A stretch of DNA of 15,189 nucleotides from NCBI GenBank assembly GCA_964492615.1, contig CAZBKZ010000052.1:1-15189 (forward strand). Reading direction: 5' to 3'. Below, one piece after another: positions 1 to 4,114 of this stretch. Source of the DNA: JAABTH01 sp964492615 (GTDB lineage: Bacteria; Bacillota; Dethiobacteria; DTU022). Numbering within the stretch: the first letter of the stretch is position 1; each line of letters starts with the position of its first letter. The position numbers and the translations under genes are program-made. The notes under the pieces were generated by a model. It saw only the letters and a program-made list of their open reading frames with translations. It had not been told where the DNA came from and made no database searches.

Positions 1-77
1 AAGAAGGTGTTCGTTTCGCGATTCGTGAAGGCGGCCGCACTGTCGGCGCCGGCGTAGTTACCGCTGTAAGCGAGTAA
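1..77 (+). CDS. tuf: Elongation factor Tu, C-terminal end only (partial)
   Basis: The first bases read in frame from position 3 as EGVRFAIREGGRTVGAGVVT followed by AVSE and a TAA stop at 75-77. This is the characteristic end of EF-Tu domain 3, the beta-barrel that, with domain 2, contacts aminoacyl-tRNA and binds EF-Ts. EF-Tu is the GTPase that delivers aminoacyl-tRNA to the ribosomal A site. The gene begins outside the window. It is followed at once by an intrinsic terminator, so it ends its own transcription unit. A second tuf gene starts at 15152 on the same strand, so the organism carries two copies flanking this region. Confidence 0.95.
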   Translation, partial: EGVRFAIREGGRTVGAGVVTAVSE

Positions 78-120
78 ACAAGAATCAGTTATTAGTCCTG
101 GATGATTTATGACCGGTTAT

Positions 121-153
121 GGGGGCGGGTTAAATTATCCCGCCTCCTTTCTT
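121..153 (+). terminator. Intrinsic terminator after the first tuf
   Basis: GGGGGCGGG (121-129) pairs with CCCGCCTCC (139-147) as a 9-bp stem with one G-U pair and a 9-base loop. It is followed by TTTCTT. It sits 43 bases after the tuf stop and just before a new promoter, so it separates the upstream tuf operon from rpmG-secE-nusG. Confidence 0.88.
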
Positions 154-183
154 AAATTTTGAAGAATCGGCTTAACCGTTATA

Positions 184-212
184 TTGACATAATTCAAGAT
201 CTTATGATAAAT
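184..212 (+). promoter_or_regulatory. Promoter for rpmG-secE-nusG-rplKA
   Basis: A perfect -35 hexamer TTGACA lies at 184-189. The best -10 is GATAAA at 206-211 (4 of 6 matches, 16-bp spacer), in the A/T-rich stretch TATGATAAATT. The element lies between the tuf terminator and rpmG, where a promoter is expected; the expected start of transcription is near 218. The -35 is certain as a sequence match; the exact -10 register is less sure. Confidence 0.75.
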
Positions 213-249
213 TGATATTTACGAGTTCAAGAGGCAGGTGGAAAAGAAA

Positions 250-399
250 ATGCGCGTGACAGTACATATGGCCTGTTCGGAGTGTAAGGAGCGGAATTAT
301 ACAACTCGCAAGAACAAAAAAAACAATCCGGACCGGATTGAAATGAAAAAGTATTGCAGCCGTTGCAAGTCTCACACTCTGCATAAAGAAACCAAGTAA
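250..399 (+). CDS. rpmG: 50S ribosomal protein L33 (zinc-binding form)
   Basis: A 49-residue protein starting MRVTVHMACSECKERNYTTR and ending SHTLHKETK. It is a small protein of the large ribosomal subunit near the E site. Two CxxC pairs, C9-C12 and C36-C39, form the zinc ribbon, so this is the zinc-dependent (C+) paralogue rather than the cysteine-free form that many bacteria switch to under zinc shortage. The length is normal for the family. The start is set by AGGTGG at 236-241, 8 bases before the ATG. It is the first gene of its transcription unit and sits directly before secE, the usual bacterial order. Only one L33 gene is visible here; whether a zinc-free copy exists elsewhere cannot be seen. 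Confidence 0.95.
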   Translation: MRVTVHMACSECKERNYTTRKNKKNNPDRIEMKKYCSRCKSHTLHKETK

Positions 400-471
400 T
401 AAGCATGTCCAATCGGGCCGGAACAGCATAAGGCCAATCTCAGAAATATAACGGGGAGAGGTATAAAGTAA

Positions 472-663
472 ATGCGTTTTTTTAAACGAGTAGGTAAATT
501 TTTGCATGAAGTAAGGGTTGAGTTGAAAAAGGTTAACTGGCCCAACAAACGTGAGATCTCTGTTTTCACAGGGATTGTGCTGTCAACGGTAGTGGTAATT
601 GGCGCATTTTTCTGGGTTCTTGATACCATTTTTCTGGCGCTATTACAGCTTGTCATCCGCTAA
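472..663 (+). CDS. secE: Preprotein translocase subunit SecE
   Basis: A 63-residue protein of the short, single-span SecE type usual in Gram-positive bacteria (the E. coli form has three spans). SecE clamps the two halves of SecY in the SecYEG channel in the cytoplasmic membrane. The conserved amphipathic segment ELKKVNWPNKRE is at about residues 17-28. It is followed by one hydrophobic membrane span at about residues 30-55 (VFTGIVLSTVVVIGAFFWVL and on). The C-terminus is very short after the span. The RBS is GGGGAGAGG at 453-461. The gene is followed by nusG, an almost universal pairing. The secE frame stays open after its TAA stop until a TGA at 730-732 that overlaps the nusG ATG; this may be chance. 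Confidence 0.96.
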   Translation: MRFFKRVGKFLHEVRVELKKVNWPNKREISVFTGIVLSTVVVIGAFFWVLDTIFLALLQLVIR

Positions 664-689
664 ATAGCTAACGATTTCAGGTCTTTAAG

Positions 690-728
690 AAGGAGTGTGA
701 CCGGGAATACTTTATTATTCCCCTTACT
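690..728 (+). promoter_or_regulatory. nusG ribosome binding site with an intervening hairpin
   Basis: The only strong Shine-Dalgarno sequence before nusG is AAGGAG at 690-695, which is 33 bases from the ATG at 729 and far outside the normal range. Between them lies a perfect 7-bp hairpin, GGGAATA (703-709) with TATTCCC (716-722), loop CTTTAT. If folded, it would leave only about 13 unpaired bases between the Shine-Dalgarno and the start codon. The structure is seen in the sequence; the bridging role is inferred. Confidence 0.5.
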
Positions 729-1337
729 ATGAACACTGAAACTGAAACCGGCGCAAATGAAAATGTTGAGCAGAATGCTGAAAACCAGTCTGCTGAAACA
801 GAAGAAAGCTCGGTAAAAAAAGATTGGTATGTTATACATACCTATGCCGGCTATGAAAAAAGGGTTAAAACCAACCTTGAACGACGAGTCGATTCGATGG
901 ACATGAAAGATAAAATCTTTCGGATCATGGTGCCCACTGAAAAGGAAATAACAAGCCGCAGTGGACAGAAAAGAACCGTTGAAAAGAAGGTCTTTCCCGG
1001 TTATGTTTTGGTGGAAATGGTAATGGATGATGATTCCTGGTATGTAGTTCGTAATACCCCTGGTGTTACGGGGTTTGTCGGCCCCGGATCTAAACCTGTT
1101 CCCCTGAGCGAGAAAGAAATTACCCATATTTTACGCCAGGTCGGTGTTGTTGAAGGGAAACCGCGCATTGATTTTGACGTTAACCAGGTTGTCAGGGTTG
1201 TCAATGGTCCATTCAAGAATTTTGAAGGTAAGGTTGAAGAAATCAACAGGGAAAAAGGTACTGTCAAGGTATCTGTTTCAATGTTTGGGCGTGAAACCCC
1301 GGTGGAATTGGAATTCCACCAGGTTATAAAATTTTAA
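729..1337 (+). CDS. nusG: Transcription termination/antitermination factor NusG
   Basis: A 202-residue NusG. NusG binds the clamp of RNA polymerase, alters pausing and couples transcription to termination or translation. The NGN domain starts at about residue 32 (DWYVIHTYAGYEKRVKTNLE) and contains KVFPGYVLVEM and the FVGPGSKPVPL segment. The C-terminal KOW domain covers about residues 148-202 (VRVVNGPFKNFEGKVEEINR). Before the NGN domain is an unusual 28-residue leader rich in Glu, Asn and Thr, with eight Glu and no basic residue. No ATG, GTG or TTG lies in frame between the ATG at 729 and the NGN domain, so the extension belongs to the protein unless a non-standard start is used. The conserved domains are beyond doubt; the start is fairly secure. 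Confidence 0.96.
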   Translation: MNTETETGANENVEQNAENQSAETEESSVKKDWYVIHTYAGYEKRVKTNLERRVDSMDMKDKIFRIMVPTEKEITSRSGQKRTVEKKVFPGYVLVEMVMDDDSWYVVRNTPGVTGFVGPGSKPVPLSEKEITHILRQVGVVEGKPRIDFDVNQVVRVVNGPFKNFEGKVEEINREKGTVKVSVSMFGRETPVELEFHQVIKF

Positions 1338-1342
1338 TCAGA

Positions 1343-1373
1343 GCTGTGTTCCCTGTTCGGGGCAAGACACGGC
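1343..1373 (+). promoter_or_regulatory. Hairpin before rplK resembling an L1 operator
   Basis: GCTGTGT (1343-1349) pairs with ACACGGC (1367-1373). An inner CCC (1351-1353) pairs with GGG (1359-1361) around a 5-base loop. The 3' side between the stems reads GCAAGA when the outer GTG/CAC is taken as the closing stem, close to the GCAGA in the hairpin before rplA. The element ends two bases before the rplK Shine-Dalgarno. This suggests a weaker or diverged second binding site for L1, which is inference. Confidence 0.4.
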
Positions 1374-1388
1374 CGGGAGGTTTATGTA

Positions 1389-1820
1389 ATGGCTAAGAAA
1401 AAAAAGATAATTGGTATGACCAAACTTCAGATACCTGCCGGAAAGGCAACCCCAGCTCCTCCGGTTGGTACCGCCCTGGGACCGCATGGAGTTAATATTA
1501 TGCAGTTCTGTAAGGAGTTTAACGAGAGGACGGCAAACGATGCCGGTCTGATTATTCCGGTTGAACTGATTGTATACGAGGATCGTTCTTTCAGCTTCGT
1601 GACCAAAACTCCGCCGGCAGCGATACTTCTCAAGAAAGCGGTAGGGTTGGAGAAAGCTTCCGGTGAACCAAACCGGCTTAAAGTGGCAACTATTTCGCGC
1701 GATAAAGTAAAAGAAATTGCCCAACAGAAAATGGAAGATTTAAACGCTTATGATGTTGATGCAGCGGCTAAGATAATTGAGGGTACTGCCCGCAGCATGG
1801 GTATAGTTGTTGAAAAATAA
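1389..1820 (+). CDS. rplK: 50S ribosomal protein L11
   Basis: A 143-residue L11, close to the usual 141. L11 forms the GTPase-associated centre with 23S rRNA and L10, is needed for stringent factor activation, and is part of the thiostrepton binding site. The N-terminal domain carries the proline-rich signature PAGKATPAPPVGTALGPHGV at about residues 16-35, where thiostrepton and elongation factors contact it. The rRNA-binding C-terminal domain follows (about residues 75-143, TPPAAILLKKAVGLEKASGE and on). GGGAGG at 1375-1380 is 8 bases before the ATG. It is cotranscribed with rplA. A minimal ATG-TAA overlaps the start by one base (ATGTAATG), as at rplL; the second ATG is the better spaced and gives the right N-terminus. 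Confidence 0.97.
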   Translation: MAKKKKIIGMTKLQIPAGKATPAPPVGTALGPHGVNIMQFCKEFNERTANDAGLIIPVELIVYEDRSFSFVTKTPPAAILLKKAVGLEKASGEPNRLKVATISRDKVKEIAQQKMEDLNAYDVDAAAKIIEGTARSMGIVVEK

Positions 1821-1833
1821 TTGATTCAATCAG

Positions 1834-1862
1834 GTGGGAGAGCCGTTGGGCTCGCAGACCAC
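1834..1862 (+). promoter_or_regulatory. Probable ribosomal protein L1 autoregulatory leader before rplA
   Basis: GTGG (1834-1837) pairs with CCAC (1859-1862), and GAGCC (1840-1844) with GGCTC (1849-1853) around a GTTG loop. The two stems are separated by an asymmetric internal loop, GA on the 5' side and GCAGA on the 3' side. This matches, as I recall it, the compact L1-binding leader of Gram-positive bacteria, which mimics the L1 site of 23S rRNA. It ends directly at the rplA Shine-Dalgarno (1863-1868), so L1 bound here would block rplA translation. Confidence 0.62.
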
Positions 1863-1875
1863 GGGAGGTAATTAA

Positions 1876-2574
1876 ATGACTGCAAAAGGTAAAAAGTATG
1901 TGGAAGCCCGCAAGCAGATTGACCGCGAAAAAAAGTATGAACCTGAAGAAGCGCTGCGCCTGGTTAAAGAGCTAAGCAAAAGAAGTTTTGACGAAACAAT
2001 TGAACTTGCCGTACGTCTTGGCGTTAATACCAAGCATGCCGACCAGCAGGTGCGTGGGTCAGTAGTGCTCCCGCATGGTACCGGTAAAACAGTGCGGGTT
2101 GCTGTTTTCGCCAAGGGCGAAAAAATCAAGGAAGCCGAAGAGGCAGGTGCCGATTTCGTCGGGGCAGATGAACTTGTAGCCAAGGTTCAGGAAGGCTGGC
2201 TCGATTTTGATGTTGCAGTAGCAACCCCTGATATGATGGGTTCAGTAGGCAAACTTGGGAAAATGCTCGGCCCGCGCGGCCTGATGCCAAACCCAAAGAG
2301 TGGAACTGTAACTTTCGAAATAGAGAAAGCAATCAACGATATTAAAGCCGGCAAGGTTGAATACCGAACCGATAAAGCCGGTAACGTTCACGTGCCCCTC
2401 GGCAAAGCTTCGTTTGAGCAGGAAAAGCTTGTTGAGAACTTCAATGTAATAATGGATGCTATTATCAAGGCCCGTCCGGCTGCAGCCAAGGGCCAGTATG
2501 TCAAATCGGTTACCGTTAGCTCAACAATGGGGCCCGGGATAAAAAGCACTGCCGGCCCTGATGTTAAGATGTAA
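1876..2574 (+). CDS. rplA: 50S ribosomal protein L1
   Basis: A 232-residue L1, the usual length. L1 binds 23S rRNA to form the mobile L1 stalk that guides deacylated tRNA out of the E site, and it commonly represses its own mRNA. The family signature GKMLGPRGLMPNPKSGTV is at about residues 128-145. Domain I is made from the N- and C-terminal parts, with a basic tail ending AGPDVKM; domain II is the central insert. GGGAGG at 1863-1868 is 7 bases before the ATG. An L1-operator-like hairpin stands directly before the Shine-Dalgarno, consistent with feedback control. The gene ends its unit with rplK; no clear terminator stands before the L10 leader, so transcription may continue into it. Confidence 0.97.
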   Translation: MTAKGKKYVEARKQIDREKKYEPEEALRLVKELSKRSFDETIELAVRLGVNTKHADQQVRGSVVLPHGTGKTVRVAVFAKGEKIKEAEEAGADFVGADELVAKVQEGWLDFDVAVATPDMMGSVGKLGKMLGPRGLMPNPKSGTVTFEIEKAINDIKAGKVEYRTDKAGNVHVPLGKASFEQEKLVENFNVIMDAIIKARPAAAKGQYVKSVTVSSTMGPGIKSTAGPDVKM

Positions 2575-2580
2575 ATATCT

Positions 2581-2594
2581 TATAATTGTATAAT
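2581..2594 (+). promoter_or_regulatory. Possible promoter -10 elements just before the L10 leader
   Basis: Two overlapping-phase TATAAT hexamers occur at 2581-2586 and 2589-2594, directly after the rplA stop. Only weak -35 candidates exist (CTGATG at 2558-2563, 17 bases from the first; TTAAGA at 2564-2569, 19 bases from the second). A start from either would fall at the beginning of the L10 leader. Perfect -10 matches favour it; the poor -35 makes it uncertain. Confidence 0.35.
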
Positions 2595-2596
2595 TT

Positions 2597-2727
2597 CCGT
2601 AGACGCCAGGCACCACCGGTTTAATGGCCTGAAAGCCGCCTGTCCAGGAAAATTGTCCCTGTCCATAATATAGTATGGATCTGTGCCGGGATTTTCCTTC
2701 TGCGGAAAGTCCCGGTTTTATTATTTT
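2597..2727 (+). promoter_or_regulatory. L10 (rplJ) leader with transcription attenuator
   Basis: CCGTAGACGCCAGGC at 2597-2611 looks like the conserved start of the Gram-positive L10 leader, which binds the L10-(L12)4 complex. CAGGC (2607-2611) pairs with GCCTG (2627-2631), and GAC (2602-2604) with GTC (2642-2644). The leader ends in a strong intrinsic terminator: 2686-2697 pairs with 2704-2715 (12 bp, one G-U) with loop TTCTGC, then TTTTATTATTTT. A competing pairing exists: GGAAAAT (2647-2653) plus CCC (2657-2659) is complementary to GGGATTTTCC (2688-2697), the left arm of the terminator. Between them is a further 6-bp hairpin, TCCATA (2662-2667) with TATGGA (2674-2679). Binding of excess L10-L12 would favour termination. 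The terminator and alternative pairing are seen; the ligand comes from knowledge of the family. Confidence 0.85.
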
Positions 2728-2764
2728 AGGTTATCTACTTATCTGGAGCAAGGAGGTGAACTAT

Positions 2765-3289
2765 TTGCTCACTAAAAAAGCGAAAGAAAAAATGCTTGAG
2801 GAAGTTACAGCGGAATTAAAGAAATCGGAACTGGTAATTGTAACAGATTACCGTGGCCTTAATGTAAAAGCGATTAATGCCCTGCGTGGTAAACTTCGCG
2901 AGCAGGAGTGTATTTACCGGGTTACAAAAAATACTATGAACCGTCTGGCTTGCCGCCAGGCCGGCATGGAGGAACTCGAAAATTTCTTTGAGGGTCCCAC
3001 GGCTATTGCGTACTCCAGCGCCGATCCTGTTGCCGCTGCCAAGGTTTTCAACGAGTTTGCAAAAGAAAACGAAGCGCTGGTAGTCAAGGGTGGTCTTCTC
3101 TCGGGCCAGGTTCTCGATGCTGCCGCTATCAAGGCTCTCGGTGATATTCCACCGCGTGAAGTGCTGCTCGCTAGAGTTGTTGGTGGTTTCCAGGCGCCAA
3201 TCTCCGGCCTGGTCGGAGCGCTGCATGGCACATTGAGCCAGCTCGTTTATGCTGTTGACGCTGTGCGCCAGCAGAAGGAAAGTGCTTAA
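2765..3289 (+). CDS. rplJ: 50S ribosomal protein L10
   Basis: A 174-residue L10, normal length, starting at a TTG and reading (M)LTKKAKEKMLEEVTAELKKS. L10 anchors the L7/L12 dimers to the GTPase-associated centre of the large subunit. The N-terminal rRNA- and L11-contacting domain includes VTDYRGLNVKAINALRGKLR and the KNTMNRLA segment. The C-terminal helix after about residue 135 (VGGFQAPISGLVGALHGTLS) carries the L7/L12 dimer sites. The frame is open further upstream, to an ATG at 2675, but that part lies over the attenuator. The consensus AAGGAGGTGA at 2750-2759 is 8 bases before the TTG, and the family N-terminus fits it, so TTG at 2765 is chosen. It is cotranscribed with rplL. Confidence 0.95.
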   Translation: MLTKKAKEKMLEEVTAELKKSELVIVTDYRGLNVKAINALRGKLREQECIYRVTKNTMNRLACRQAGMEELENFFEGPTAIAYSSADPVAAAKVFNEFAKENEALVVKGGLLSGQVLDAAAIKALGDIPPREVLLARVVGGFQAPISGLVGALHGTLSQLVYAVDAVRQQKESA

Positions 3290-3322
3290 AATAAAAATAT
3301 TACTATAAAGGAGTTTAATGTA

Positions 3323-3697
3323 ATGTCAAAAGTTAATGAAATTATGGATATGGTTAAAGAAATGACCGTTCTGGAACTTTCAGAACTGGTTAAAGCGCTC
3401 GAGGAAGAGTTTGGTGTAACTGCCGCTGCTCCCGTGGCAATGGCAGCAGCACCGGCTGGAGCCGCCGTTGCTGAAGAAGAAGAAAAGGACGAGTTTGACG
3501 TTGTTTTAACTGCAGCAGGCGAGAAGAAAATCCAGGTTATTAAGGTTGTCCGTGAGATCACCGGGCTTGGTCTTAAAGAAGCAAAAGCACTCGTAGATGA
3601 AGCTCCGGGTAATGTCCAGGAAAAAGTTAACAAGGAAACTGCTGAAGCAACAAAGGCCAAAATTGAAGAAGCCGGCGGAACCGTTGAACTGAAGTAA
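3323..3697 (+). CDS. rplL: 50S ribosomal protein L7/L12
   Basis: A 124-residue L7/L12, the multi-copy stalk protein that recruits and stimulates the translational GTPases EF-Tu and EF-G. The N-terminal dimerisation helices cover about residues 1-32. An Ala/Pro/Glu-rich hinge follows (about 33-54, AAAPVAMAAAPAGAAVAEEE). The globular C-terminal domain, about 55-124, carries the factor-binding helix KVVREITGLGLKEAKALVDE. AAAGGAG at 3307-3313 lies 9 bases before the ATG. It is 33 bases after rplJ and followed by a strong terminator, so rplJ-rplL form the block controlled by the L10 leader. The RBS is close to consensus, as expected for a protein needed at four or more copies per ribosome. Confidence 0.97.
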   Translation: MSKVNEIMDMVKEMTVLELSELVKALEEEFGVTAAAPVAMAAAPAGAAVAEEEEKDEFDVVLTAAGEKKIQVIKVVREITGLGLKEAKALVDEAPGNVQEKVNKETAEATKAKIEEAGGTVELK

Positions 3698-3724
3698 TCA
3701 TGTGTCGACGGAACAGTTAAAAAT

Positions 3725-3760
3725 AAACCGGACAGCAGGAAAGTTATGCTGTCCGGTTTT
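3725..3760 (+). terminator. Strong intrinsic terminator after rplL
   Basis: AAACCGGACAGCA (3725-3737) pairs perfectly with TGCTGTCCGGTTT (3747-3759): a 13-bp stem with a 9-base loop (GGAAAGTTA), ending in TTTT and then A/T-rich DNA. It closes the rplJL unit 27 bases after the rplL stop. The A-run on the left arm would give a short U-run on the other strand as well, but nothing is coded that way here. Confidence 0.9.
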
Positions 3761-3889
3761 AAATTAATTCGCATTATGAAGCGGAATTGAAAACGTAAGC
3801 ATTTAATTAACAGATTATCCCCAGAGCTGACTGCACAATCAGATAATGCCATATATTGTAAGGCAATTAAACTTGCAATCTACCCTCCG
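3761..3889 (+). other. Intergenic DNA with no recognised element
   Basis: This is the first part of the 417-base gap between rplL and rpoB. I see no reading frame with a plausible RBS, no RNA gene and no clear hairpin beyond short imperfect ones (for example AATTCGC at 3766-3772 against GCGGAATT). The regulatory content of the gap lies downstream of it. Confidence 0.5.
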
Positions 3890-3939
3890 AAAAATATTTT
3901 TTTAGTTATATTGACACCTTTATATTCTTGTGGTAGTAT
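3890..3939 (+). promoter_or_regulatory. rpoBC promoter, extended -10, with A/T-rich upstream element
   Basis: A perfect -35 TTGACA (3911-3916) is followed by a 17-bp spacer and -10 TAGTAT (3934-3939), preceded by the extended -10 dinucleotide TG at 3931-3932. The 20 bases before the -35 are A and T runs (AAAAATATTTTTTTAG), like an UP element. Transcription is expected to begin near 3946. A promoter here, after a strong terminator, means rpoBC can be transcribed independently of rplJL. Confidence 0.85.
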
Positions 3940-3962
3940 CTTAAGATGTCTAGTACTACCAC
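3930..3962. repeat. Perfect 9-bp inverted repeat across the rpoB promoter start
   Basis: GTGGTAGTA (3930-3938) is the exact reverse complement of TACTACCAC (3954-3962), with 15 bases between. The left arm covers the TG and most of the -10 element; the right arm lies in the transcribed leader; the centre (3946) coincides with the expected start of transcription. It could be an operator for a dimeric DNA-binding protein. For any read-through RNA from upstream it could also act as a terminator, with seven T at 3969-3975, though six bases separate stem and T-run. Confidence 0.55.
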
Positions 3963-4012
3963 TATGTGTTTTTTTAGAAGTGATTCGATTAGTCTTCTCG
4001 AGTAACTACATA

Positions 4013-4066
4013 CCCTTAGGAGCAACAGAAGTGCAAGGGCTGGTCAATGATTTCAGCCCGCTTTTT
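4013..4066 (+). promoter_or_regulatory. Possible attenuator in the rpoB leader
   Basis: GGGCTG (4037-4042) pairs with CAGCCC (4054-4059), extended by GC/GC past an AA bulge (4033-4034 with 4060-4061), and is followed by TTTTT (4062-4066): a terminator-like hairpin 49 bases before rpoB. Upstream, CCCTT (4013-4017) can pair with AAGGG (4035-4039), using bases of the terminator stem, so the two folds exclude each other. The stems are short, so this is a candidate only. Confidence 0.45.
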
Positions 4067-4078
4067 CTCGGTTTTTAA
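4031..4078 (+). CDS. Possible leader peptide of rpoB (15 codons)
   Basis: A GTG at 4031 opens a 15-codon frame reading (M)QGLVNDFSPLFLGF and ending at TAA 4076-4078. AGGAG at 4018-4022 is exactly 8 bases before the GTG, as good as the RBS of many genes here. The frame runs through the terminator-like hairpin at 4033-4066, so translation would melt that hairpin. The peptide has no run of one amino acid that would suggest a classical amino-acid-sensing attenuator. It matches no protein I recognise. It could equally be a chance frame; only the good RBS and its place over the hairpin speak for it. Confidence 0.35.
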   Translation: MQGLVNDFSPLFLGF

Positions 4079-4114
4079 ATCATAAACCAGGTACCAGGGG
4101 AGTGATTTTTTTTA

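Noticed and set aside
400..471. Looked for a tRNA gene between rpmG and secE, where some bacteria carry tRNA-Trp
   Set aside because: The gap is 72 bases with no cloverleaf, no T-loop GGTTCGAATCC-like motif and contains the secE RBS.
2675..2764. An upstream ATG that would lengthen L10 by 30 residues
   Set aside because: The added part overlaps the attenuator hairpin and T-run and does not resemble L10. A consensus Shine-Dalgarno stands before the TTG at 2765, which gives the family N-terminus.
1384..3325. ATGTAATG at the starts of both rplK and rplL, suggesting a start-stop reinitiation device
   Set aside because: In both cases the first ATG is only 3-4 bases from the Shine-Dalgarno, too close, while the second is at 8-9 bases. 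Two occurrences of a short A/T-rich string are easily chance.
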